Assembly (NCBI GenBank): GCA_964632795.1
Contig: CAZWEZ010000004.1
Span: 19,915-83,914, forward strand
DNA: 64,000 nucleotides
Origin: CAZWEZ01 sp964632795
GTDB taxonomy: Bacteria > Pseudomonadota > Alphaproteobacteria > Rhodospirillales > 2-02-FULL-58-16
Direction: 5' to 3'
A program made the translations under genes and the position numbers. Positions 49,547 to 57,795 of the stretch are shown piece by piece; positions within the stretch are counted from its first letter, which is position 1; each line of letters opens with the position of its first letter. The notes under the pieces are model-generated. The model worked only from the letters and a program-made list of their open reading frames with translations. It was not told where the DNA came from and did no database searches.

Positions 49547-50386
49547 TTAATATCTACCCCGGGCCCTGTTGAAAAGCAGCCTCAGGATGTTGCCCGCGCC
49601 GACGGTGGCCAGACGCCGGTCGTAAGGATCGAAGCCGGCGCTCCCGAGCTTGCCGAGATAGATTTCGACCAGGATCGCCGGCAGCAGCGCCGCCAAGGCC
49701 CGCGTGTCCGTCTCGCGGCGCAGGAGGCGGGACGCATCGAGGTGGCTTCGGGCGCTCCCCGCGACTTCCTCGACCACCCTCGAGAGTCCGCGACCGGGAC
49801 GGCCCGCGAACAGGTCGCAGGCGTCCATGCCCGCGTCCCGGATCAGGGTCGCCGGAAGGTAGACGCGGCGCATCGACGAATGGAAGGGGATCGCCCTCAA
49901 CAGGCCGCTCAGCGCCCAGGCGATGCCGACGTGACGGGCCGCCCGCCGCGAGGCGACATCGTCCACTCCCAGGGTCTCCAGGGACAACAGGCTGAGCGAG
50001 GCCGAAGTGCCCTCGGCATAGTCGATCAGGGCGTCGAGATCGGCCGGGGCGTCGTCGTCGAGGTCGAAGGCGCGGGCCTCGAGCAGACGCTCGAAATGCT
50101 CCCGGGACAGCCCGAAGCCCCGCACCGCCTCGGCCAGCGGCCCGACCACCGGGTGCGGGGCCGGCCGGCCGGCGTAGATACCGTCCACGGCCTCGTGCCA
50201 CCATTGCAGTCGGATCCGCCCGAGCAGGGGTTCGCTGACCAGCTCGCGGATGCACGCCACCTCGAGGTTGAAGGCGTACAGGGCGAACAGCGCCTCGCGC
50301 GCCGCCGCCGGGGCCAGCAGGAGACACAGGAATCGGTCGTGATCGAGACGCCTGAGCTGGTCGGCGCAGTACGAGAGTCCCGTCAT
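49547..50386 (-). CDS. Squalene/phytoene synthase-like protein, NDUFAF6 type
   Basis: 279 aa from the ATG at 50386. All-alpha prenyltransferase fold with QWWHEAVDGIYAG and IRLQWW characteristic of the NDUFAF6-like branch. The first Asp-rich motif is only RAFDLDDDAPADL and the second motif lacks the DxxxD pair, so classic prenyl diphosphate condensation is doubtful. In mitochondria the homologue is a complex I assembly factor. Bacterial role unproven. Convergent with the ankyrin gene, 6 bases apart. Confidence 0.75.
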   Translation of the reverse strand: MTGLSYCADQLRRLDHDRFLCLLLAPAAAREALFALYAFNLEVACIRELVSEPLLGRIRLQWWHEAVDGIYAGRPAPHPVVGPLAEAVRGFGLSREHFERLLEARAFDLDDDAPADLDALIDYAEGTSASLSLLSLETLGVDDVASRRAARHVGIAWALSGLLRAIPFHSSMRRVYLPATLIRDAGMDACDLFAGRPGRGLSRVVEEVAGSARSHLDASRLLRRETDTRALAALLPAILVEIYLGKLGSAGFDPYDRRLATVGAGNILRLLFNRARGRY

Positions 50387-50529
50387 GATGCAGGCCACTA
50401 GTGGATGGAATCCAACATATGGCACCGCGAAGCGAAATTTCGGAATTATTCCCGGCAACTCTTTAAATCGGCAAGACGAGCCCATATGTGACAGTTACCT
50501 TTGGTTCTCGATTACCGGAAGAGGAAAAA

Positions 50530-51123
50530 ATGGCTTTCGAACTTCCCCCCCTGCCCTTTGCCCAGGACGCGCTGGAACCCCACATTTCGGCCAATACCCT
50601 GAGCTTCCACCATGGCAAGCACCACAACGCCTACGTCACCAACCTCAACAACCTGACCCAGGATTCGCCGCTGGCCGGCAAGAGCCTCGAGGAGATCATC
50701 AAGGCGACCGCCGGCGACGCCGCCCAGGCGGGCGTCTTCAACAACGCGGCCCAGGTCTGGAACCACACCTTTTACTGGAATTCCATGAAGCCCGGCGGCG
50801 GCGGCGCCCCGTCCGGCGACCTGGCCGGGCGCATCGACGACGCCTTCGGCGGCCTGGACAAGTTCAAGGCGGAGTTCAAGGCAGCCGCCATCGGCCAGTT
50901 CGGCAGCGGCTGGGCGTGGCTGGTGGTCGACGGCGGCAACCTCGAGATCGTCAAGACCGCCAACGCCGACACCCCCATCGCCCACGGCCAGACGCCGCTG
51001 ATCACCTGCGACGTATGGGAGCACGCCTACTATCTGGACTTCCAGAACCGGCGCCCCGATTACCTCCAGGCGTTCCTCGACAACCTGGTCAACTGGGACT
51101 TCGCGGCCGCCAACCTGGGGTAG
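50530..51123 (+). CDS. sodB: Iron (or Fe/Mn) superoxide dismutase
   Basis: 197 aa from the ATG at 50530, preceded by GAGG. Metal ligands are His in [11 protein letters not shown] (about 27), His in [11 protein letters not shown] (about 77), and Asp/His in [12 protein letters not shown] (about 160). The [11 protein letters not shown] context with GGGGAPSG is typical of Fe-SOD. Cytosolic detoxification of superoxide. Confidence 0.96.
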   Translation: MAFELPPLPFAQDALEPHISANTLSFHHGKHHNAYVTNLNNLTQDSPLAGKSLEEIIKATAGDAAQAGVFNNAAQVWNHTFYWNSMKPGGGGAPSGDLAGRIDDAFGGLDKFKAEFKAAAIGQFGSGWAWLVVDGGNLEIVKTANADTPIAHGQTPLITCDVWEHAYYLDFQNRRPDYLQAFLDNLVNWDFAAANLG

Positions 51124-51125
51124 CC

Positions 51126-51141
51126 GCCCCGGCCCGGGGGC
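51126..51141. terminator. Shared GC hairpin between sodB and sat
   Basis: GCCCC and GGGGC around six bases occupy nearly all of the 18 bp between the convergent stops of sodB and sat; it could end transcription from both sides, though without T-runs. Confidence 0.3.
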
Positions 51142-52314
51142 CTATTCCAGTCCGTCGTAGTATTCCCTGAGCACGGCCACCACCTCGGGGCGGCTGAACT
51201 CGGGCGGGATGGCCTCGCCGGCGGTCATCATCCGGCGCAGCTCGGTACCCGAGATGTCCACCCGGTGCTTCGCGCCGTGGGGGCAGGTCTTGGCCGTCGC
51301 CATGGCGTGGCAACGGTTGCAGTAGAAGGTGACGCCGATCTTCAGGGGCTGGATCTCGAGGGCGCCTTGGGGCAGGGTGTCGAAGATGTGCTGGGCGTCG
51401 AACGGCCCGTAATAGTCGCCGATCCCGGCGTGGTCGCGGCCGACGATCAGGTGCGAGCAGCCGAAGTTCTGGCGCAGCACGGCGTGAAGCAGGGCCTCGC
51501 GGGGGCCGGCGTAGCGCATCTCGATGGGATAGCCGGCCTGGATCGCGGTGCCTTCCACGAAGTAGTTGTCGAGCATGGCGTCGATCGCCTTGACCCTCAC
51601 TTCGGCCGGGATGTCGCCGGGCTTGAGCCGGCCCAGCACCTGGTGGATGAAGACCCCGTCGGTGACCTCGATGGCGATCTTGACCAGGTGCTCGTGGCTG
51701 CGGTGCATGGGGTTGCGGGTCTGGAAGGCGGCCACATGCGACCACCCCTTGCGGGCGAACAGGGCGCGGCTCTCGGCCGGGCGCAAATAGAGGCGTTCGT
51801 AGGTCGAGGGGTAATCGCCCTCGCTCAGCGCCATCACCCGGCCGGCCAGGTTGACCTCGCCCTGTTCCATCACCTTGAGGACCCCGGGATGGGCGTCATC
51901 GGTGGTCCGGTAGACGTTGGCGCACTCGAAGGCCTTGTCGATGGTGTACTTCTCGGTGACCTCCATGATCGCCATGATTTCCCCGGATTCGCCGTCGACC
52001 AGGGCGACCTCCTGCTCGACGCCGATGCTGTCGGCCAGTTCCCTGTCCGCCGACAGGGTGATCGGGATCGGCCAGAAGGTCCCCTCGGCGGTGGTCATGT
52101 CCGAGGCCACGGCGCGCCAGTCGGAACCGCCCATGAAGCCGTCCAGCGGCGTATAGGCGCCCATCGCCATCATGATGACGTCGGAGGTCTCGCGGCTGGT
52201 CATGGGGACCCTCTTGAGACCCTCGGCCCGCTTCAGCTCCTCGGCCCGCTCCACCTCGGGGATCAGCAGCGATTTCAGACCCCCGCCGCCGTGCGGCGCA
52301 ACCAGTTCCGACAT
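51142..52314 (-). CDS. sat: Sulfate adenylyltransferase, dissimilatory type
   Basis: 390 aa single-domain ATP sulfurylase. Conserved [13 protein letters not shown] with the HxxH-like ATP site, [17 protein letters not shown] and CxxC-x-H zinc-like site [18 protein letters not shown]. In sulfur oxidisers it makes ATP and sulfate from APS and pyrophosphate; in reducers it works in reverse. GGAGGGA precedes the ATG. Its position 0.8 kb from qmoABC ties it to a dissimilatory APS pathway, although aprBA is not seen in the window. Confidence 0.95.
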   Translation of the reverse strand: MSELVAPHGGGGLKSLLIPEVERAEELKRAEGLKRVPMTSRETSDVIMMAMGAYTPLDGFMGGSDWRAVASDMTTAEGTFWPIPITLSADRELADSIGVEQEVALVDGESGEIMAIMEVTEKYTIDKAFECANVYRTTDDAHPGVLKVMEQGEVNLAGRVMALSEGDYPSTYERLYLRPAESRALFARKGWSHVAAFQTRNPMHRSHEHLVKIAIEVTDGVFIHQVLGRLKPGDIPAEVRVKAIDAMLDNYFVEGTAIQAGYPIEMRYAGPREALLHAVLRQNFGCSHLIVGRDHAGIGDYYGPFDAQHIFDTLPQGALEIQPLKIGVTFYCNRCHAMATAKTCPHGAKHRVDISGTELRRMMTAGEAIPPEFSRPEVVAVLREYYDGLE

Positions 52315-52580
52315 CTTCCCTCCCCGTCACCCAGCCTGCATGATAGGTGTCGCGGCACCCTGTTCAAGCGGAAACGAAACTGCTTGACGGCGGTGAATGC
52401 CTCGCCGAACGTCTCGACACCCGACTGGCGTCAGGCGACGAAAGGTTGTTTGAAAGGCTGACGACGACTCCTTGGGGGATGCGGGTTACGATCATCCATG
52501 CCTTATGAATATTCCCCCGTTTACGAATAATTTACCGCGCCGCCCCTACCATAATCGCGAATCTGGTAGGAGAATCAGCG

Positions 52581-52931
52581 ATGCGTACTGCCGCACCGAT
52601 CCGCGAGACGCACCAACCGTGGTCCCCCGTCGACATGGAGGCCGCCGGGATGGTGGTCGGGGGCGACTCCGAGACCGGACGCGACCTGGAGATCGACGGC
52701 GACGTCGAAGGCGACCTCGCCGGACGGCGGATCACGGTCCTCGAGGGGGCGTCCGTCGAAGGCAACCTGGGGGGACAGACGGTGGTCGTCCACGGCGTCG
52801 TGCGCGGGATCATCCAGGCCGTCACGATCCGGGTCCGCTCGACCGCCATGGTCGAGGGCGAACTGCGCTACGAGACCCTGGCCGTCGATCCCGGCGCCCG
52901 CGTCGAGGCCCGCTGCGCCCCGTCCCATTGA
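52581..52931 (+). CDS. Bactofilin-like polymer-forming protein
   Basis: 116 aa. Right-handed beta-helix pattern of short strands, GRDLEIDGDVEGDLAG, GASVEGNLGGQTVVVHGVVRG and TAMVEGELRYETLAVDPGA, as in bactofilins (DUF583). These assemble into non-polar, nucleotide-free filaments on the inner membrane. An N-terminal disordered stretch of about 20 residues is normal. It is 180 bp upstream of qmoA in the same direction. The interval 52315-52580 holds no gene. Confidence 0.75.
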   Translation: MRTAAPIRETHQPWSPVDMEAAGMVVGGDSETGRDLEIDGDVEGDLAGRRITVLEGASVEGNLGGQTVVVHGVVRGIIQAVTIRVRSTAMVEGELRYETLAVDPGARVEARCAPSH

Positions 52932-53051
52932 TCCCGGCCGCCGGGTAGCACGGGCGTTCCGGCCGGCACCATCGGGGCCGCACAGGTGTCGTGTGGCCTT
53001 GGCGTGCCGCCGACACGTTCCGACTCCGCCGAAAATTTTATTTCTCTAATA

Positions 53052-53091
53052 TACACTTTCGTGTAAAAAAGACCCCAAAGTCGGAAACGAC
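53052..53091 (+). promoter_or_regulatory. Two small hairpins upstream of qmoA
   Basis: TACAC-TTTC-GTGTA (53052-53065) and GTCG-GAAA-CGAC (53080-53091) follow one another in an otherwise AT-rich stretch before a G-rich ribosome binding site. Could be an operator, a leader structure or the end of the bactofilin transcript. Confidence 0.35.
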
Positions 53092-53111
53092 ATAGTCGGA
53101 GGGGGGGAGCA

Positions 53112-54386
53112 ATGCCGGAGGGGGGGGCGAAAAGCTCGACGATTCTCGTCGTCGGCGGCGGCATCGCCGGGATCAGCACTGCCGTCGAGGCGGCCGAGGC
53201 GGGCTGCCAGGTAGTCCTGCTCGAAAGCACGCCGACCCTGGGCGGACGGGTCGCCGGCCTCAACCGCTATTTCCCCAAGCTGTGCCATCCCACCTGCGGG
53301 CTGGAGATCCATTACAAGCGGCTGCGCGACACCCCGTCGGTCAAGGTCCTGACCCTGACGACGGTGGAGCGCGTGGTCGGCTCGCGGGGCGCCTTCACGG
53401 TCACCCTCAGGACCCGGCCGCGCCACGTCAACGCCCGCTGCACCGCCTGCGGCGACTGCGCGGCAGCCGCCCAAAGCGAGATTCCCAACCCCTTCAACCA
53501 CGGCCTGGACCGCCTGAAGGCGGCCTATCTACCCCACCAGATGGCCTACCCCATGCGTTACGTCGTCGACGGCTCGGTGATCGGCACCCCGGAGGCCGAC
53601 AGGATCAGAGCCGCCTGCAAATACGACGCCGTCGATCTGGAGGAGACCGGGAACACCTTCGAGCTGGCCGCCGGGGCCATCGTCTGGGCCACCGGCTGGC
53701 GGCCCTACGACGCCGCCCGGATCACACCCTACGGCTACGACCGCCTGGCCGACGTGATCAACAACCTGGAGATGGAGCGCCTGGCCGCCGCCGACGGCCC
53801 GACGGCGGGAAACATCGTGCGGCCCTCGGACGGGCGGGCGGCCAAACGGGTGGCCTTCATCCAGTGCGCCGGCTCGCGCGACCTCAACCACCTGCCCTAC
53901 TGCTCGCGGATCTGCTGCCTGGCGTCGATGAAGCAGGCCGCCTATGTGCGCCAGCAGTACGCCGAGGCCGAGATCGACATCTTCTACATCGACATCCGCG
54001 TCCACGACAAACTGGAGGACTTCCAGCGCCGGCTCGAGGCCGATCCCCAGGTCGCCTTCGTCAAGTCGAAACCCGGCTCGGTCGTCCTGGGCGGCGACGG
54101 CAGCCTGGTGGTCGAGGGCGAGGACACCCTGAGCGGGCTTCCCTACCGACGGAGCTACGACCTGGTGGTGCTGGCCACCGGCATGGAGCCCTCGACCTCG
54201 GCCGAGGCGCCGCCGGTGGAACTGGAGACGGACGACTACGGCTTCATCGTCCCGGCGGACGGCGTCGGGGACGGGATGACCGTGGCCGGCGTCGCCGGCG
54301 GACCGCTTGACGTGTCGATGTCGGTGCAGTCGGCCTGCGCCGCCGCCCTCAGGGCCATCCAGGCGGTCGAAGGGGACCGCGAATGA
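53112..54386 (+). CDS. qmoA: Quinone-interacting membrane-bound oxidoreductase subunit A (HdrA-like)
   Basis: 424 aa flavoprotein. FAD motif ILVVGGGIAGISTAVEAAEAG (about 11-30), the Qmo/Hdr-specific LNRYFPKLCHPTCGLEI (about 54-70), CTACGDCAAAAQSEIPNPFNHGL where the fourth Cys of an HdrA-type cluster is replaced, and FIQCAGSRDLNHLPYCSRICC (about 258-277). QmoA is part of the complex exchanging electrons between APS reductase and membrane quinones. It overlaps qmoB by 4 bp. Confidence 0.93.
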   Translation: MPEGGAKSSTILVVGGGIAGISTAVEAAEAGCQVVLLESTPTLGGRVAGLNRYFPKLCHPTCGLEIHYKRLRDTPSVKVLTLTTVERVVGSRGAFTVTLRTRPRHVNARCTACGDCAAAAQSEIPNPFNHGLDRLKAAYLPHQMAYPMRYVVDGSVIGTPEADRIRAACKYDAVDLEETGNTFELAAGAIVWATGWRPYDAARITPYGYDRLADVINNLEMERLAAADGPTAGNIVRPSDGRAAKRVAFIQCAGSRDLNHLPYCSRICCLASMKQAAYVRQQYAEAEIDIFYIDIRVHDKLEDFQRRLEADPQVAFVKSKPGSVVLGGDGSLVVEGEDTLSGLPYRRSYDLVVLATGMEPSTSAEAPPVELETDDYGFIVPADGVGDGMTVAGVAGGPLDVSMSVQSACAAALRAIQAVEGDRE

Positions 54387-56647
54387 GCGCCGAGGGGAAA
54401 ATCGGCGTCTACCTGTGCGCCGGCTGCGGCATCGGCGAGGCGGTGGACGTCGAGGGCCTGGAGAAGGTGGCGGCCTCGGAATTCAAGGTCCCGGTGTGCC
54501 GCCGCCACGACCACCTGTGCGGCGACGACGGGGCGCGGACGATCGCCGGCGACGTCGCCGCCGGGGCGGTCGATCAGGCGGTGATCGCCGCCTGCTCGCC
54601 CCGCGTGATGGCCGACCGATTCCGCTTCGACGGCGCCCGGACGTTCCGCGCCAACCTGCGCGAACAGGTGGTGTGGGTCCATCCGGCGGGCGACCAGGAC
54701 ACCCAGATGCTGGCCGAGGACCAGCTCCGCATGGCCATCACCCAGGCCACCAGGTCGTCGCCTCCCGAGCCGTGGAAGGAGGGCGCGTTCTCCGACACCC
54801 TGTTGGTCGTCGGCGGTGGCCTGGCCGGCCTCACCGCGGCCCTGGAAGCCTCCAGGACCGGCTATCCGGTGCTGCTGGTCGAACGCTCCCCGCGGCTCGG
54901 CGGCCACGCCCGCCGGTGGTCGCGGGTGACGCCCCACCGCCCGCCCTACCGCGAGCCCCGGCCCAACCCGCTCGAGGACCTGATCCAGGCCGTGGAGGCG
55001 GAACCGCGGATCACCGTCATGACCGGGGCCACCGTCGCCAGGACTTCGGGCCAGCCCGGCCGCTTCGAGGTCGAGATCGCCCATGGTGGCGACGGCGGGA
55101 CCCACGCGGCGACCGTCGGTGCCATCGTCGTCGCCACCGGTTGGCGTCCCTACGACGCCGCCAAGCTGGGCCACCTGGGCTACGGCACCTCGCCCGCCGT
55201 GGTCACCGGGGTCGAGCTGGAGGACAGGCTCGGCGACGGCGTGACGGCGAAATCGGTGGTCTTCGTCCTGTGCGCCGGGTCGCGCGATCCCGACCACCTG
55301 GCCTATTGCTCGTCGGTGTGCTGCGGGGTCTCCATCAAGCAGGCCCTGCAACTGATCGAGGCCGACCCGGAAACCTCGGTGACCATCGTCTATCGCGAGC
55401 TGCGCACGCCGGGCCTGGCCGAGGAGTTCTACCGCACCGCCCAGGAGAAGGGGGTGACGTTCGTCCGCGGCACGGTCAAATCGGTCGGGGCCGGCCCCAC
55501 CGTGGTCGTCGATGACGCCCTGCTCGGCGAGGAGGTCACCCTGAGCGGCCTCGACCTGGTGGTACTGGCCACCGGCATGGTGCCCAATTCGACCGACATC
55601 GGGCAGCCGGCGCCGGAACTCGACGAGGAGAAGCTGCTCCCCCTGAAGAGCGACATCGACCCCCGCGTCCCGTTTCCCGTCGCCGGTTATTCGGGCGAAG
55701 CGCCGCCGGCCCATGAGCCGCCCGCCGAGACCCTGCCCGGCGGGGCGTCGATCCTCAACCTGCAGTACCGCCAGGGGCCGCACCTTCCGGTCCTCGCCGA
55801 CGGCTTCCCCGACAGCCACTTCATCTGCTTCCCCTACGAGACCCGGCGCACCGGGATCCACACCTGTGGACCGCTCCGCCGGCCGATGGACATGGCCGAG
55901 ACCGCGATCGACGCCACCGGCGCCGTGCTCAAGGCGCTGCAGACGATCCGCAACGTTCCGAAGGGGCGCGCCGCGCACCCGCGCGGCGGCGACCTGTCCT
56001 ATCCCAAGATCGTCCTCGGCCCGTGCACCAAGTGCCGACGCTGTACCGTCGAATGCCCGTTCGGCGCCATCGACGAGAGCGACGACGACTGGCCTGTGGT
56101 CAACCCCACCCGGTGTCGGCGCTGCGGCGTCTGCATGGGCGCCTGCCCGGTGCGCACCATCAGCTTCGACGACTACTCGGTGGACATGCTGACCGCCATG
56201 GCCAAGGCGGTGGAGATTCCCGACGAGTTCGAGGAGAAGCCGCGGATCCTGATCCTGGCCTGCGAGAACGACGCCTATCCGGCGCTCGACATGGCGGGGA
56301 TCAACCGCAACACGTACAGCGCCTTCGTCCGCATCATCCCGGTTCGCTGCCTGGGCTCGGTCAGCATGCTGTGCGTGTCCGACGCCATCTCGGCGGGCTA
56401 CGACGGGATCATCCTGATGGGCTGCAAGTCGGGCGACGACTACCAGTGCCACTTCGTCAAGGGCAGCGCCCTGGCCGAGGAGCGGACCGCCGACATCGAG
56501 GAAACCCTCAAAAGCATGATGCTGGAGGCGGAACGGGTGGCCACCATCGAGGTGGCGATCGCCGACTCCGGGAAGGTCGGCGGGATGATCGACGACTTCG
56601 TCGCCACCATCGACACCATCGGCCTCAACCCGTTCAAGGGGCTCTGA
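54383..56647 (+). CDS. qmoB: Quinone-interacting membrane-bound oxidoreductase subunit B (HdrA-like plus MvhD)
   Basis: 754 aa. N-terminal Cys motif YLCAGCGIGEAV, FAD domain with LLVVGGGLAGLTAALEAS (about 140-160), CAGSRDPDHLAYCSSVCCG, two 4Fe-4S ferredoxin motifs (CTKCRRCTVECPFGAI about 547 and CRRCGVCMGACPVRTI about 577) and a C-terminal MvhD-type domain (ILILACENDAYPALD, CLGSVSMLC, GCKSGDDYQCHF). Soluble partner of QmoA, likely contacting APS reductase. Two bases separate its stop from the qmoC start. Confidence 0.94.
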   Translation: MSAEGKIGVYLCAGCGIGEAVDVEGLEKVAASEFKVPVCRRHDHLCGDDGARTIAGDVAAGAVDQAVIAACSPRVMADRFRFDGARTFRANLREQVVWVHPAGDQDTQMLAEDQLRMAITQATRSSPPEPWKEGAFSDTLLVVGGGLAGLTAALEASRTGYPVLLVERSPRLGGHARRWSRVTPHRPPYREPRPNPLEDLIQAVEAEPRITVMTGATVARTSGQPGRFEVEIAHGGDGGTHAATVGAIVVATGWRPYDAAKLGHLGYGTSPAVVTGVELEDRLGDGVTAKSVVFVLCAGSRDPDHLAYCSSVCCGVSIKQALQLIEADPETSVTIVYRELRTPGLAEEFYRTAQEKGVTFVRGTVKSVGAGPTVVVDDALLGEEVTLSGLDLVVLATGMVPNSTDIGQPAPELDEEKLLPLKSDIDPRVPFPVAGYSGEAPPAHEPPAETLPGGASILNLQYRQGPHLPVLADGFPDSHFICFPYETRRTGIHTCGPLRRPMDMAETAIDATGAVLKALQTIRNVPKGRAAHPRGGDLSYPKIVLGPCTKCRRCTVECPFGAIDESDDDWPVVNPTRCRRCGVCMGACPVRTISFDDYSVDMLTAMAKAVEIPDEFEEKPRILILACENDAYPALDMAGINRNTYSAFVRIIPVRCLGSVSMLCVSDAISAGYDGIILMGCKSGDDYQCHFVKGSALAEERTADIEETLKSMMLEAERVATIEVAIADSGKVGGMIDDFVATIDTIGLNPFKGL

Positions 56648-56649
56648 GG

Positions 56650-57795
56650 ATGGGGGACCTTTCCTTCAGGCAACGGATCATGGACCTCGACGCGGGGCGT
56701 CTGACGATGTGCTATCAGTGCGGGACCTGCTCCGGGGTGTGCCCGATCTCGGGCGACGACGGCGCCTCCTTCCCCCGCATGGAGATGATCCTCAGCCAGC
56801 GGGGAATGGGCGAGCGGCTGATGGGCGACGCCGCCATCTGGCTGTGCCATCAATGCGCCGCCTGCAGCACCTACTGCCCGCGCGACGCCAGGCCGGCCAA
56901 CGTGATGGCGGCGCTCCGCGAGTACTCCATCGCCCATCACGCCTTCCCCGGGTTCATGGGCCGGGCCCTCAACGACCCCCGCTTCCTGCCCCTGCTGTTC
57001 GCCCTGCCGGCGGTCGTCCTGCTGGGGGCGCTGGCCCTGGCCGGCAACCTCGGCGCCCTGCCCGGGGGCGAGATCGTGTTCGCCAAGTTCATGCCCCACG
57101 TCTACGTCGAGGCGGTCTTCATCGCCGCCGTCGGTTTCGCCCTGACCGCCGGCGGGATCGGAGCGCGCCGCTACTGGCGGGCGATGGGCCCCGCCGCCAA
57201 GGGACCCGGCGCCGTGTGGGGGGTGCTGGGGGACATCCTCAGGCACCACACGTTGAACCGCTGCCGGGACGACCGGGTCGGCGACGAGGAAACCTACAAG
57301 GGCCACCTGCCCAAGTCCCATCTCGCCGCCTTCTACGGGTTCGCCGGCCTGTTCGTCACCACCAACGCGCTGGCCGTCGCCATCTACGGGTTCGACCTCT
57401 TCCCGCCGCTGCCCCAACTTCACCCGATCAAGCTGCTGGGCAACGTCAGCGGGGTGGTGCTGCTGGTCGCCGTCATGGTGTTCGTCCACCGCCGCCTGTT
57501 CGACGGCGAGAAGGCCGGCAAGACGACCTACAACGACTGGCTGTTCGTGCTGGTGCTGTTGGGGGTGGCGCTCAGCGGGTTCCTGTCGGAGATCAGCCGG
57601 CTGGCCGAGTCGGCGGCCCTCGCCTACCCGGTCTATTTCGTTCACCTGGTGCTGATCTTCTTCCTCCTCGCCTATTCCCCCTACTCCAAGTTCGCCCACG
57701 TCTTCTATCGCCCGACGGCGATGCTGTTCGAACGCCTACATCGGTTGGCGGCCGGCCAGCGAGGCCAGGAAGCTCTCCGTCGAGCCGGCCCGTAG
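56650..57795 (+). CDS. qmoC: Quinone-interacting membrane-bound oxidoreductase subunit C (HdrC plus HdrE-like)
   Basis: 381 aa from the ATG at 56650. Two HdrC-type 4Fe-4S motifs, CYQCGTCSGVCPIS (about 18) and CHQCAACSTYCPRD (about 64), are followed by a membrane domain of about six helices with heme b histidines (YSKFAHVFYRP near the end, HRRLFDG, KSHLAAFYGFAG). This subunit anchors the complex and reacts with quinone. The last 60 bp overlap the 3' end of convergent ctpA. Confidence 0.93.
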   Translation: MGDLSFRQRIMDLDAGRLTMCYQCGTCSGVCPISGDDGASFPRMEMILSQRGMGERLMGDAAIWLCHQCAACSTYCPRDARPANVMAALREYSIAHHAFPGFMGRALNDPRFLPLLFALPAVVLLGALALAGNLGALPGGEIVFAKFMPHVYVEAVFIAAVGFALTAGGIGARRYWRAMGPAAKGPGAVWGVLGDILRHHTLNRCRDDRVGDEETYKGHLPKSHLAAFYGFAGLFVTTNALAVAIYGFDLFPPLPQLHPIKLLGNVSGVVLLVAVMVFVHRRLFDGEKAGKTTYNDWLFVLVLLGVALSGFLSEISRLAESAALAYPVYFVHLVLIFFLLAYSPYSKFAHVFYRPTAMLFERLHRLAAGQRGQEALRRAGP

